Numbered from the stretch's first letter, positions 13,351 to 22,607 are shown. The stretch: 64,000 nucleotides of DNA from Glandiceps talaboti (GCF_964340395.1 NC_135559.1:17282550-17346549); one strand, 5' to 3'. A program made the numbers and translations. The notes: generated from the letters alone by a model not told the origin.

Positions 13351-14181
13351 AAACAAGCGACCTATCGGTCAGAATAGCTCCGCTGTTTTTTTTAAATTTT
13401 ATTTTTTATTTTGGTGACGTGTAGAAGTGGTTCAGTTCTTCAGCTCTTCACTACGCAGTTTTGTTTTAGCGATGCAATAAAGTGGTTAGTGGTTCATATG
13501 ATGTCTCACTATAAAACACATTTTACACAGAAGTTGGTAATGTATTGTACTTTTATACCATAGTCACCATTTTTATAACAAAAATCTACTGTTATGAAAA
13601 ATTGCACAAAATTTCAGAAAAAAAATGACTGGGAAATGCACACAAGAAAAAGAAAAATAAGAGGAATTTGAGGTTGGCTATAAACAATTCCAGTGTCTTA
13701 CAGCTTTAACCCTTGAAAATTTTAATGATGAATGAAATAAACTAGGGATCTAAATAGGCAATTTGAATTTCAATTTTCTAACAAATTTACCAAGTCAACA
13801 ACATTCAACTTGTACAAGTTGTAGTAGATATATATAGGGAAGAAATGTATTAATCGCCATCTTAGTTTCCGGACGGCGACAATCCCCGCCAAGTACTCGA
13901 AAGAGAGTCATTCTCAGCCATACGTTACAGTGGTAACACTCGTTCATGTTCTATTACCTTTCATAAAGAAAACACAACGAAATGGTTGAAGTGATCTTTT
14001 TTTTATTTGTTTTCATCACAACAACAAAATCTGCGTGATCAAAAGTGTTGTAAACTAAACCAGAAAGAATTATCGGACTGGCTAAACTTCCCGATGAACT
14101 GGTGTAAGGTCCAAGTCCAAGTCCAAGTAAGCCTCGATAGTACTATAGTACGTGAGAAAATCGTCTCAACCTAGCAATACA
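13351..14181. mobile_element. Left half of the composite repeat that hosts the Polinton
   Basis: This is DNA absent from the uninterrupted segment at 3910. Near its outer edge TAGCTCCGCTGT (~13373) is the complement of ACAGCGGAGCTA at the far right edge (~33362-33373). An inner arm at 13844-13939 is inverted relative to 31920-32037. No protein is recognisable. The sequence ends at the Polinton boundary with AATACA, the left target copy. Confidence 0.55.
13844..13939. repeat. Left arm of the inverted repeat flanking the Polinton
   Basis: The arm runs from ATGTATTAATCGCCATCTTA to CCATACGTTACAGTGGTAAC. Its complement, with indels, lies at 31920-32037. The two ends of the arm match best; the middle is diverged. 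Confidence 0.75.
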
Positions 14182-14464
14182 AGTAGTATACAAAAGGGGG
14201 GTTTTGAATCAGTCCCTTTTTAATCTATTATATAGCTAAATAAAGTCTTATTCTTATATTAATTAATTTATTAATATATCTATATAATCTATTAAAAGGC
14301 AAAATAAATCTTATACAAAAAAAATGGCTAAAAAATGACTAAATTTGTTATAGCTATTATAAGTAAATTAAACGCTTAGTGAGGTCACTACTAAGGTCAG
14401 GATGTACAATTAAACAGATAATAATATATATGTATATACATACAAGTGTACTATAAATTCAAAA
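14182..14464. repeat. Polinton 1 left terminal inverted repeat
   Basis: It matches the complement of 31510-31792 at roughly 95% by eye. The inner end includes a TATGTATATACATA palindrome and stops at the ATG of the first plus-strand gene, so the repeat probably carries that gene's promoter. Confidence 0.92.
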
Positions 14465-14944
14465 TGTCAAACAAACAAAGTCAAAAACCAACCACTTTTG
14501 AAGACGACACAACCGAATCAAGTCCACTTAGTTCTCTGCTTGATCCTGCTATAGCTAAGCCTTCAGAGAATGATGAGGATTTATTATTAGATATTTTAAT
14601 TGAAAAAAGAAATATCCAAGAGGTTCCTACAATCAAATGGAGAGAAGTTCCAATAGAAAAAACATTTTTGATTACTCGATTTAAGAAATTCAATTCTCGT
14701 TACGGTCCTGGCTTATTTATTGATTTGGCTTAATAATCTAATAACTCTTAAAGAACTTTATTGTACTTACGCTCCTAGCAGAATGATAGATGAGATTCTC
14801 ACAAATACAAAAAAACTCCCATTAATAGTTGTTTCACGTGGATTAAAAAAATCTACGATAAATCTAAATAATTCATATTTTAATTATACTCTAATGGATT
14901 TTAATGTAGTAAAACAAAAATTAATGGAAAAAAATGTTAAATAA
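14464..14944 (+). pseudogene. Small left-end protein, frame-shifted; possible OB-fold ssDNA-binding protein
   Basis: Two open pieces, 14464-14733 and 14720-14944, overlap in different frames and together look like one ~150-residue protein. The ATG at 14464 lies at the inner edge of the terminal repeat. The first piece has an acidic, Ser/Thr-rich N terminus and then a K-x2-NSRYGPGLFIDL segment. The second continues with YAPSRMIDEI and LPLIVVSRG. The alternating strand-like pattern is what OB-fold single-strand-binding proteins show, and a polymerase-bearing element could use one, but that role is inference only. It is the only plus-strand gene in the left part. There is no second copy in the window to confirm the shift. 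Confidence 0.45.
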
Positions 14945-15019
14945 CAGTTAACAATAATTAAATAATAGTTATATCATATTTTTTATTATTTTTTGATCAT
15001 TCTCTCACCTGATTAAATA
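14945..15019. other. Convergent intergenic gap
   Basis: This is an AT-rich gap between the plus-strand left-end gene and the minus-strand block. A TTATTATTTTTTGATCATT region could serve as the 3' end for both, but no defined signal is visible. Confidence 0.4.
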
Positions 15020-15334
15020 TTAATTTTTTGGTTTATTTAACTTCAGTTTTAAAAAGATTTGACGCCATCGTAAACGCCACCAACTAAATCTCACTATCTC
15101 TGGATATTCTGCATTCCATTTATCGCAAAATCGTTTAAAAATTTGATTCTGCAAAAATGCTTCCATTTTCAACTCTGGTATTAGTGCAGCTTCCTGATAT
15201 TCTCCTAAATATAATAGAATTGCTTTTATAATTACGCTAAAGTTGAGTGATCGATATCGTGTTGGATTTATATAAACTTTATCAATTGATAAAAATATTA
15301 TAGTAACAGTTCTTAAAAGATAATAATTTAGTTT
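15020..15334 (-). CDS. Unknown basic protein segment without its own ATG
   Basis: An open minus-strand frame of ~105 codons lies downstream of the zinc-ribbon frame and in the same frame as it, separated only by a stop. The translated segment includes INPTRYRSL, LLYLGEYQEAAL and a Trp/Arg-rich end (FSWWRLRWRQIF) before a Lys-rich tail. It lacks a good start codon, so it may be the C-terminal half of the zinc-ribbon gene cut off by a nonsense change, or a separate gene that lost its start. Codon content looks like coding sequence rather than chance. I do not recognise the family. Confidence 0.4.
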   Translation of the reverse strand, partial: KLNYYLLRTVTIIFLSIDKVYINPTRYRSLNFSVIIKAILLYLGEYQEAALIPELKMEAFLQNQIFKRFCDKWNAEYPEIVRFSWWRLRWRQIFLKLKLNKPKN

Positions 15335-15343
15335 ATATTTTTT

Positions 15344-15647
15344 TTAAACTTTTTTAATATGGTTTTTAGGGTTATAGATGTTTCTATTTTTTTGTTTGTT
15401 TTGACTTCTTTGGTCATGTTCAAAGTTTTCATCTAAAGATTCATCTAAAGGTTTATTTAATGAATTACAACAGTTAAAACAGTGAAACCTTCCATAGATC
15501 TTACCGCAAATGTTTTTACAAATATCATCATGAGTTATATTGATTTTTTTACATATGTTACAATGTATGATGTTATACCAGTTTTTTTTTGTTTACTTTT
15601 TTGGCCATTAAATCACAACAAAGTCGTTTACTTAATTGGCATTCCAT
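15344..15647 (-). pseudogene. Small zinc-ribbon protein, frame-shifted in an A9 run
   Basis: The start ATG at 15647 opens a basic, Cys-containing N terminus. The frame then shifts at a run of nine A near 15590, after which the other frame reads a clear metal-binding pattern: CNICKK, later ICKNICGKIYGRF and HCFNCCNS, i.e. paired cysteines spaced like a zinc ribbon, followed by an acidic and then Asn/Lys-rich tail. Small zinc-ribbon proteins are common in large DNA viruses and related elements as accessory transcription or DNA-binding factors; the role here is unknown. The shift may be a real indel or a homopolymer error in the assembly. Confidence 0.5.
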
Positions 15648-15649
15648 TG

Positions 15650-15699
15650 TATAGTTAGTTTATTAGTTTATTAGTTTATTAGTTTATTAGTTTATTATA
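15650..15699. repeat. (TTTATTAG)n short tandem repeat
   Basis: Several copies of TTTATTAG between the zinc-ribbon start and the end of the next minus-strand gene; it may contribute to the zinc-ribbon promoter or the upstream gene's 3' end. Confidence 0.7.
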
Positions 15700-16159
15700 T
15701 TATATTATATTTTTTATTAAATAAACTAATAATATTCCACCACCAGCTAAATAAATGTATTGATATAACTTCATATCATCAGAAGGTTGGTAATATCCAC
15801 TAAATTCGGGTTCATTTTCAAGACTGGCAAGACTGTCGAGTGTACTCTGTGTACTCTCTGGATGAAATTCAAGATATAAATTTAAGTTTTGATCAGTCAG
15901 AACCAGATTTTGTCTCGCATGAACATCTAATTTTTTTTTGTTTCGCTATAAAATCTAATACTTTCTGCCTATGTTCCAAACATACCTCTCGATCTTTATT
16001 GAAATTCTCCAAAGCTAAATCATGTCTCTTTAATTCTTTTTCATGTTCTTCTTTCATATCGTCACCGCCTGAAGCTGCCTTAGCTACATAACTACCCCCA
16101 ACAAAGGCAGTTGCATTTAAAATAGCTCCGCCAACTATCATCGCAACAGCTGCACCCAT
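15700..16159 (-). pseudogene. Small protein with two hydrophobic ends, frame-shifted in a poly-A run
   Basis: The first 88 codons (15893-16159) begin with a Gly/Ala-rich hydrophobic segment (MGAAVAMIVGGAILN) and continue into a charged helical region (KEEHEKELKRHDLALE). A nine-A run near 15935 shifts the frame. The other frame continues without a stop through a Ser/Glu-rich linker (SLASLENEPEFSGYY) to a second hydrophobic segment (YIYLAGGGILLVYLI) and a stop at 15700. Together they make a ~150-residue protein with one membrane-type segment near each end. The function is unknown; it belongs to a run of small membrane proteins next to the capsid genes and may be a virion membrane or assembly factor. 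A TATACTATA-like motif lies just upstream. Confidence 0.55.
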
Positions 16160-16275
16160 TATTGTATAGTATCTATATTATTAAGAGTAGTATATATTAT
16201 ATTATATTAAATCATATTACATTTCTTTTTAATATTTTTTTATTATCCTTTATATTTATCCTTTATATTCTTTTT

Positions 16276-16515
16276 TTAATATCCTTTATAAGGATCAACT
16301 GGTAACATATTTCTTTGTTCCATATCTTTCTCTAATACTGCTCCACTCACAGCTATTGTGAGAGAAGCAAACTTTTTGAATGAAGTACTTGTTTTAGGAC
16401 TGTCTGGAGCCATCTTTATAGTCTTATTAAGTATAAAACTATTAGTTATTGTTAAAGCAGATAAAACTGCACCATCATATAGACCATTCACGATTAGTTT
16501 AGTATAGTCCGTCAT
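16276..16515 (-). CDS. Small hydrophobic protein of unknown function (79 aa)
   Basis: The intact 79-codon frame starts MTDYTKLIVNGLYDG. Two weakly hydrophobic helices (GAVLSALTITNSFIL and FASLTIAVSGAVLE) flank a basic, Pro/Ser-rich loop. It overlaps the end of the next gene upstream by ~17 bases, as expected in a compact viral-type gene block. No family could be named. Its position among other small membrane proteins suggests a structural or membrane-associated role, which is inference. Confidence 0.55.
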   Translation of the reverse strand: MTDYTKLIVNGLYDGAVLSALTITNSFILNKTIKMAPDSPKTSTSFKKFASLTIAVSGAVLEKDMEQRNMLPVDPYKGY

Positions 16516-16972
16516 TGTATATTGTGTATATATTATATAATATATATAAAAAATAAATGAAATAAAAAAATAAATGTAATTGCGGAGCTTTATTTTTAAC
16601 TGGTTCTAATGTCGTTAATTGTTTAGGCTCTGATGACGACTTGAATTTATCACTTGATTGTAAAAACCATTGTCTTTTATAATATAAACCAGCTGCCCCA
16701 ATTACTAATGAACCAAGAGTTAATAAAACCATAGTATTATTAAATTGCGAGCTTTCATTGCTTTCAATTGCCTTAGTTGGTTCCATTGATTTAACGTTAT
16801 TGACTATCATGTTTTTCATTTTTAATTTTTTTTGTTTTTTTGTTTCAGCTGAAATTACTGATAGTTTTTTTCCCCATGCAACTCTTCCTGGACTTTTAGT
16901 TTTACTGTTTGTAGTAACAGTCTCTACTTGAGTTTCTACTTTGGGTTGTGTTACACTTTCTGTATCACTCAT
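16499..16972 (-). CDS. Basic single-span membrane protein of unknown function (157 aa)
   Basis: This is an open frame from ATG 16972. The N terminus is Thr/Val/Glu-rich, then comes a strongly basic part (PGRVAWGKKL and repeated KKQKKLKMKN), then one clear membrane span (NTMVLLTLGSLVIGAAGLYY, about residues 79-98) and a polar tail. The last ~35 codons become Tyr/Ile-rich and overlap the promoter of the next gene, so the true end may be earlier, with a frame shift. A basic cytosolic part plus one span could anchor DNA or a capsid to a membrane, but nothing here proves it. Confidence 0.5.
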   Translation of the reverse strand: MSDTESVTQPKVETQVETVTTNSKTKSPGRVAWGKKLSVISAETKKQKKLKMKNMIVNNVKSMEPTKAIESNESSQFNNTMVLLTLGSLVIGAAGLYYKRQWFLQSSDKFKSSSEPKQLTTLEPVKNKAPQLHLFFYFIYFLYILYNIYTIYNDGLY

Positions 16973-17045
16973 TTTTACACTAATATATATATATAATAAC
17001 TATATAATACAAAATATTTACCTTTTCAAGTATTTTCAAGTATTT

Positions 17046-17731
17046 TTAAATTACTTTATACTTTTTTTTATTTTTAATCAAGTCAATTTTCAAGTTGTTT
17101 TCAATATCTTGACCAAGTTCTTGTTCATGTTCTTGATCAAGTTCTTTAACAAGTTCTTGATCAAGTTGACTCAAGTTATTAAAGTCATTCAAGTCATTTT
17201 TTTCAATTTGACTATTCAAGTCATTCTTTCAGTCAAGTCACTTTTCTTGGGACATGTGTGAACAGTGTGTGTTGTAAAGTTAATATTATTTAAAATAGTG
17301 AGACCACCACTTGTCAATGCCAAAAGAGGACCATAATTGTATGCTAACTTTCCAGTAAGTTGTTTGAATTGATTTGTAACGAGAAAATTGTTTTTCAAGT
17401 CGTCACTTAATTTATTCACATTATGTACTGGAAGCACAAGTCCTACTATTTTACTAATCCCAAATAAAACTCCATTTACAATGTTGTCACTGACGAGAGA
17501 ACTGTAAGTGCTTTCATATATCTTATAATATTTTTCAATTTCTTTATCGCTCGCTTTTTCAATATATTCGAGAGTGAAATGTTTTCCTAAGAAAGCTTTT
17601 GATTGTCCAGCAGCAATGATACAAAGTAATCTTTCTCTGTACTTAATTATTGGAGACACTTGTGGCTCTGATATTGCTGTTACCGGTGCTGTCGGCTGTA
17701 AAATAGTGAGCTCTGACAATGTCTGTTCCAT
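17046..17731 (-). CDS. Unknown protein with hydrophobic core and charged repetitive tail
   Basis: The start is taken as the ATG at 17731; the upstream 29 codons are Tyr/Ile-rich promoter-like sequence. The open part (17216-17731) has a short Thr/Pro-rich head, an amphipathic helical region (YRERLLCIIAAGQSKAFLG), two Gly-rich hydrophobic segments (NGVLFGISKIVGLVLPV, GPLLALTSGGLTIL) and ends Lys/Ser-rich. Just past its stop another frame stays open to 17046 with a repetitive acidic tail (QLDQELVKELDQEHEQELG), typical of a coiled coil. So a one-base shift near 17230 may have cut off the tail. No family recognised. Confidence 0.5.
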
Positions 17732-17865
17732 TTTGTAATAGTAACTATATAATAATATAAATAATATATTTATTTTGTAAAAAAGTAGATGATAACTAAT
17801 GCAATAAATAACCAACAAATATTGGTAACATCATTGATTAACAGCAATGACATGTTAATGACATA

Positions 17866-18466
17866 TTATACTAAATCTATACTATAAGGTTGTCTTAAAC
17901 AAAATACTAATTTACTATAAGGAGTATATTTTAATTGTTTTATATATTCACTAATTTCTTCCTTATTTAATTCCATCCCATAGTTTTCAATTATTTCTTT
18001 CACATAATTTTTACTCGGTGTGTAATACAGAACTAGCATACCGATGTTTTCTTGAAATGTCTTAGCGATACTCGTAAATTGTTGCGTAAGTACCCATACG
18101 CTAATATTATCATGACGAGCTGAAAATGCTAACTTAGTTAAAATATTGACACAAGATTTGACATCCTTCGTGAAAGCGCAGTCATCTAGTATGATTAGAC
18201 TTTTTGTATTTTTATAACACTCATACACGAGTTCAATACTTTCATTTATTTTTTCTATGTTGGGAATCATTATAATAATGTCCGAGTCTTTGTAAATACA
18301 TTTTTTTATCGTAAGCTTTATTGTTTATGAACGTCGGACAGATTATGATTATATAATCGAATACGTTTTTATAATACGTTTGTAATAGTTCCATAATGAA
18401 CTCTGTTTTACCCAAACATGTCGGTGCACTTATAAGCATATTGAAAGGAGGGTCAAGCCAGATCAT
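17866..18466 (-). pseudogene. FtsK/HerA-type genome-packaging ATPase, frame-shifted
   Basis: This gene would power DNA packaging into capsids, as in the PRD1/adenovirus-like lineage that includes Polintons. The first piece (18242-18466) holds a Walker A motif, APTCLGKTEF, about 15 residues in, then a hydrophobic strand (YIIIICPTF). The second piece (17866-18270) holds a Walker B motif, SLIILDDCAF, and a downstream VLTQQ sensor-like motif. The two frames overlap at a seven-A run near 18305, where one base shift would join them. At ~195 residues it is the usual short size for Polinton ATPases. It lies immediately downstream of the candidate major capsid gene, the arrangement seen in this lineage. 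Confidence 0.75.
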
Positions 18467-18504
18467 TTTAGAGTTATTCTATACTATCAATAATGTTAAT
18501 AATG

Positions 18505-19755
18505 TTAATACATAATAGATTTTAATTTAGATTCTTGAATTTTAAGCATAGCATCACTTATAATGAAAATATTTGCAGTTATTTTTTCTTGCGGGTTTGT
18601 GGATTCTCGTTGAATTTCCAGTTGAACCCCATCTTTTGTATTCATGACTTTCAGACCACTACCATGGTATCTATTATCCTTAATACTTCTTAAATCATTA
18701 AACAAACAATATTTATTTAACAGAAAGTTTTCCTCAGTTATTTCCTCTAGTTTATCGCAACAGAACTCGGATGACATGAAATAACGTCTGGTTTCTTCCC
18801 AAAATTTTCTAGGAGATAATCCCTGTGCATACACTTTATTTGCGATACCTTCTATCGTTATTGCAACAGAATTAATACTAGGATTAAAGAATAATTCGGT
18901 GTCTAATTCATTTTGTAGCTGTGGTTTACTGAATAATTCAAAAATTCCTTTCAAGCTTCTACGTGGTACATTAATGTTCTCGTTAATAATTGTATTCGTA
19001 CCAGGGAAGTTAATTGTTCTGAAATGTTGAATATGTTCGTAAAGAAAACTTTTACCACTGTTATTATAACCCTTAATTTCCATAGCTAACTTTGGATCTC
19101 TTATCGTTTCATATTCAAGTTGAATGTTTATTAAAGTATAATCCCACTTATCCGTGTCTTCACTTACTAGGATTTTATTAATGGGAGCGAGAGTAATCTC
19201 CCATTCGATATGACTTCCTAAGCTCGAAGGATATACGGCTCCATGACCATTCATTATAGGATGCAATTTCGCGAGATCGATCGCATATTTTTTACCGTAT
19301 GGCTTATGAAGTGCAACCTCTCCTAAGTAAGCCCCACCACCAACTCCATCGATATTATCGCTTCTCAATTTTCGGCGATTTTCTGACCGAATTCCATACA
19401 GCGTTTTATTTGTTCTATCTGAATACAGATCTTTATACGTTTGTACTAAATTGTAGTTTGTTAAATCCATTAAGATTTCCCCTTCGAATTTTAAAACTAA
19501 TCGACTGATGATGTTAGCAGACAGGTTTTGAACAACGAAGCTCTTATTATGACGGTTTAGTTTAAGATCAAAAACAAGATTGAATTTACCCGTTAGAACA
19601 ACAGTGTCTTCTAATTTTGGACATCTGATATATAAAACTTCACCGGGTTTTGCACGATTTGGATTATACGTTACAACGTGATGAGTTCGTTCTCCTTTAC
19701 TACCGAGTGCGTTCAATTTTGAGTAGTCACCTTGTAGTTCTCTATTGTAAGGCAT
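18505..19755 (-). CDS. Candidate double-jelly-roll major capsid protein (416 aa, open)
   Basis: This is the longest intact frame in the capsid block. It starts MPYNRELQGDYSKLNALGSK and shows a regular beta-strand pattern throughout (for example VVLTGKFNLVFDLKL, WEITLAPINKI) with few charged helices, as expected of jelly-roll capsid proteins. Its length is within the broad range of such proteins, and it lies next to the packaging ATPase. No short motif defines this fold, so the call rests on size, composition, context and my recollection of similar proteins in invertebrate Polinton-like elements. Upstream is a run of TATACTATATTATACTATA motifs, probably its promoter. No stop or shift is seen, unlike many neighbours. 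Confidence 0.6.
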   Translation of the reverse strand: MPYNRELQGDYSKLNALGSKGERTHHVVTYNPNRAKPGEVLYIRCPKLEDTVVLTGKFNLVFDLKLNRHNKSFVVQNLSANIISRLVLKFEGEILMDLTNYNLVQTYKDLYSDRTNKTLYGIRSENRRKLRSDNIDGVGGGAYLGEVALHKPYGKKYAIDLAKLHPIMNGHGAVYPSSLGSHIEWEITLAPINKILVSEDTDKWDYTLINIQLEYETIRDPKLAMEIKGYNNSGKSFLYEHIQHFRTINFPGTNTIINENINVPRRSLKGIFELFSKPQLQNELDTELFFNPSINSVAITIEGIANKVYAQGLSPRKFWEETRRYFMSSEFCCDKLEEITEENFLLNKYCLFNDLRSIKDNRYHGSGLKVMNTKDGVQLEIQRESTNPQEKITANIFIISDAMLKIQESKLKSIMY

Positions 19756-19850
19756 TTTTTCTATACTATATTATACTATATATTATACTATATTATACTA
19801 AAATACAAAAAAAATATTAGTATTTTTTCATTTCATTTATTTATTTATTT
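19756..19850. promoter_or_regulatory. Probable promoter of the capsid gene
   Basis: Between the capsid ATG and the next gene lie three to four close repeats of TATACTATAT. The same TATAC(T)ATA core occurs just before most start codons in both Polinton copies. (TTTA)n and poly-A/T tracts follow. That it acts as a promoter is inference. Confidence 0.4.
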
Positions 19851-19852
19851 AT

Positions 19853-20381
19853 TTATTTTTTTATTCGTTTAGTTAAAATCCGTTCATAAAGGTATACCGC
19901 TATTGCAGTTGCCAACAGCCATACATGTTCAGCTATAAATCCTACAACTTGTCCCGCTGTTTTTAAAACGAATGACACGATAGAGCCAATAATACCCGGC
20001 AATGCCATAGCTGCTTTATTACCTAACCATTTTAATACATCTGCAACACGTTTAATAACTGCTTTGACTGGACTACCACTACTACCACTGCCACTGCCGC
20101 TACCGCTACCGCTGCTACCAATGGGTGGTGTTTTAGCTATACCTAATGTAATAGCTATGGTAGTTATGACTAAACCGAGTGCTGTTGCCAATGAAACTAT
20201 AGTAACTCCATTGCGTTTGAAAAGAATTACCAGTTTATCTTTAATACTAAGATTTGGGTCTTTGAGTACTTCTTTCAAAGAAGATGTCTCAGCTAACTGA
20301 TAAGACTTATTGTGTAAAATATTAGTTTCTTTATTATATTTTAAGATATGAACCTCAATTCTACCTAATTCTTTTTTTCAT
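19853..20381 (-). pseudogene. Two-span membrane protein with Gly/Ser linker, frame-shifted near its start
   Basis: The open part encodes, in order, a DPNLSIKDKLVILF segment, a first membrane span (VSLATALGLVITTIAITLGI), a GSGSGSGSGS linker, an amphipathic Lys-rich helix, and a second hydrophobic half (LPGIIGSIVSFVLKTAGQVV, then WLLATAIAVYLY) before a basic end. There is no ATG in this frame near residue 1. The frame remains open upstream for ~35 more codons, and an ATG followed by seven A lies at ~20381, so the real start is probably there with one base shifted in the A run. That ATG sits just past the stop of the upstream gene. The protein is probably a virion or host-membrane protein; the role is unproven. 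Confidence 0.55.
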
Positions 20382-20382
20382 C

Positions 20383-21123
20383 TTACGTTAATTCTTCGAT
20401 TTTTTGTCTGTTTTCCAATTCTTTTTTTCTATCATACAAATCTTCTAAACTCTTGACTGCTGTATCAATTTCTTTACGCATGATTGTATATTCAGGGTTG
20501 AGTTCATTCCATTCTTCAATTTTGTTTTCAATCTTACTGATTTCATCTTTATTACCTACAGTGTCTCTTCTGGGGTAAGCTTGATAGTCTCTTAATTGAC
20601 CAATCATTGATGGTGTTAAATTTATTGTTTCAACTGTATCCACATTCAAAGGTAATGATGGACCGATAGTCGCAGCAGCAGCGGTATCCTCGAAAAGTCT
20701 ATCAACAAACGCTTTACTAGTTCTACCTTTTATTGTACTATAAGCTAAAAATTTACCGTTTCTTGTAATTTTTTGATTTTTTATATTATCATACAACTCT
20801 CCATCCTTTCCTACATGTGTATTTAATTGTAATTCAGTTCGATTAACTGGCACGCCACTTTTTTTTATAACTTCATCAATAATATCTTCCAATATTTTAT
20901 TTTTAAATTCAGTCAATTTAGCTCCAGTGGGTTCAACTGTAGGGTCAGTGGATGATGTTTCCTGGAAGCCACCCATTAATTCAAAATCCAAGGAATCTTG
21001 TTCGTAGTCTATCATTTCCAAGTCTACTCTACGGTCCCTAAGGTTCCTGCAGTCTCCAAGGTCATCTACATTTTCATCTACATTTTCATCTACATTAATA
21101 TCGAAAGGATTATAGTCAGCCAT
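20383..21123 (-). CDS. Acidic protein with C-terminal coiled coil (246 aa)
   Basis: This is an open frame from ATG 21123. The N terminus is very acidic with a repeated DENVDENVDD motif, followed by a mixed middle part (residues ~70-190) and a C-terminal coiled coil (~residues 195-246, heptad-like Ile/Leu/Glu/Lys: ISKIENKIEEWNELN, SLEDLYDRKKELEN). It lies between two genes with only a few bases to each, so it is probably expressed with the capsid block. No enzyme motif is visible; a scaffolding or internal structural role would fit but is inference. Confidence 0.55.
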   Translation of the reverse strand: MADYNPFDINVDENVDENVDDLGDCRNLRDRRVDLEMIDYEQDSLDFELMGGFQETSSTDPTVEPTGAKLTEFKNKILEDIIDEVIKKSGVPVNRTELQLNTHVGKDGELYDNIKNQKITRNGKFLAYSTIKGRTSKAFVDRLFEDTAAAATIGPSLPLNVDTVETINLTPSMIGQLRDYQAYPRRDTVGNKDEISKIENKIEEWNELNPEYTIMRKEIDTAVKSLEDLYDRKKELENRQKIEELT

Positions 21124-21133
21124 CTTACTACTA

Positions 21134-22570
21134 CTATATAAATAAGTAACTTAAAAATATTGTCCCAACTATTATTCCCATCGTTGAATATTCATGAACA
21201 ACGTCACGCTCACCAGGCGCTGTTACCACTGCTGGCGCTGCTACCGCTTCTGACGATGCTACCACGACTGGTGATGCTACCACATCTAGTCGTTGTACTG
21301 GATCATCATGACCTTCCATTTCTTTTAATGCTGATTCTTTTATGTCATTATTTATGTTGTTATAACCAAACTTCATATCTTCTGTCGCTTGTTGTAAGAA
21401 ATTGTTATAACCCGCCACATTCGTATTCAAATTTATAATCATTTTACTCAGGATTAACCATAAAGAAGGAGAAATGGCTAGATCTAACTTTACCCTCGTT
21501 GCATTAATTACATTTTGATAACGTGGTATACTATCGTCCTCATTAATGCCTCTCGTCTCATCCTCGAGTAATGAAATCATTTTTTGTCTCGTTTCTTGTC
21601 CAGCACCGCCAGAGTCTGCTATACTTACTCACGTGTCTGCTTGACTTCCTAACACGCAATATACATAAGATTCGATTGATTGATTCAATCTTCCTAAACC
21701 CGCTTGCATAAAACCCGTACTGTTTGATAAAACAAAGTAATTATATTGTTTATAATCGGGATTTTGAAATTTATACCAATGCCAACTTCTGCGAGTCTCA
21801 TCTGGAGCATCAGGGTTTTCAACCATTGTATCTTGATATTTATATTGGATATCTTTTATGTATGTTTTTTTCCACCACTCATAACCGACACCTATACCAT
21901 TGTTTCCCGATGTGTCATATTTAAATCTGAAATCTGTATTATAATCTAATCCGAATTCATCGCATATTTTATGATAAGACGGTACATCATATAAATTATC
22001 GACTTTATTAAAAGTGTCGAGGTCATCAGGTAGTGGGCAAGAAAGTTCATTCAATATTCTTCTTATAGTAAAGTACACGTGAAATCTAAAAAATGATTGA
22101 ATCTGTTTAGGGATATCTTCATTATACAGATGATCCTCTAGAGTAACACCGCATCCGGTCGTAGCTAACCAAACAGCAAAATTCAATTGTTGATCCCAGT
22201 AACCCATATTTGGGCCTTTCAACCATTTGTTTGCACTGTCTGCATTATAATGAATTATTATGTAGTTTTTGAATATATCTCTCAATTTTATATTGAATCG
22301 ATCGGTTTCACTTACATAAACAACCATGTTGATTAATATGTTTCGTATATCCATGGATAACTTTTCATCAAATGGTTGATGTAGTGTATAGTGTAAACTG
22401 TGTAAACTGTTAGCATTTTGTGCTAACGCTCGCAAAGTAAATGGTTTTGGATAGTACAGCAAGTGCGACTCCTTCTGCGACTCCTGTAGTTGGGGCGGCA
22501 GCTGTTTTGGTTTTTGTTTTGGCTTTGGCTTTCTTGTTAACTTCGTAGATGGTAATCTTAATGACCACAT
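21134..22570 (-). pseudogene. Conserved Polinton-family protein of unknown role (~478 codons), one in-frame TGA
   Basis: Two frames, 21629-22570 and 21134-21580, are in the same reading frame and separated only by a TGA at ~21629-21631, followed by ~16 open codons with no shift. Read as one gene it would have ~478 codons. After a Lys/Pro/Gln-rich head come FTLRALAQNANSLH, VVYVSETDRFN, KGPNMGYWDQQLNFAVWL (with TTGCG after it), FHVYFTIRRILNEL and DYNTDFRFKYD. The second part has a helical region, an Ala/Val-rich linker and a terminal hydrophobic segment (MGIIVGTIFLSYLFI). I recall similar unnamed proteins in cnidarian and other invertebrate elements. The start of the same gene reappears at 63927. 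No catalytic motif identified. Confidence 0.6.
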
Positions 22571-22607
22571 TTTTCAGGTACATGTATATTAAAGGGTTTA
22601 TATAAAA

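Noticed and set aside
20064-20300. Plus-strand frame rich in Leu and Pro over the two-span membrane gene
   Set aside because: It is the shadow of the Gly/Ser linker on the opposite strand and has no second support.
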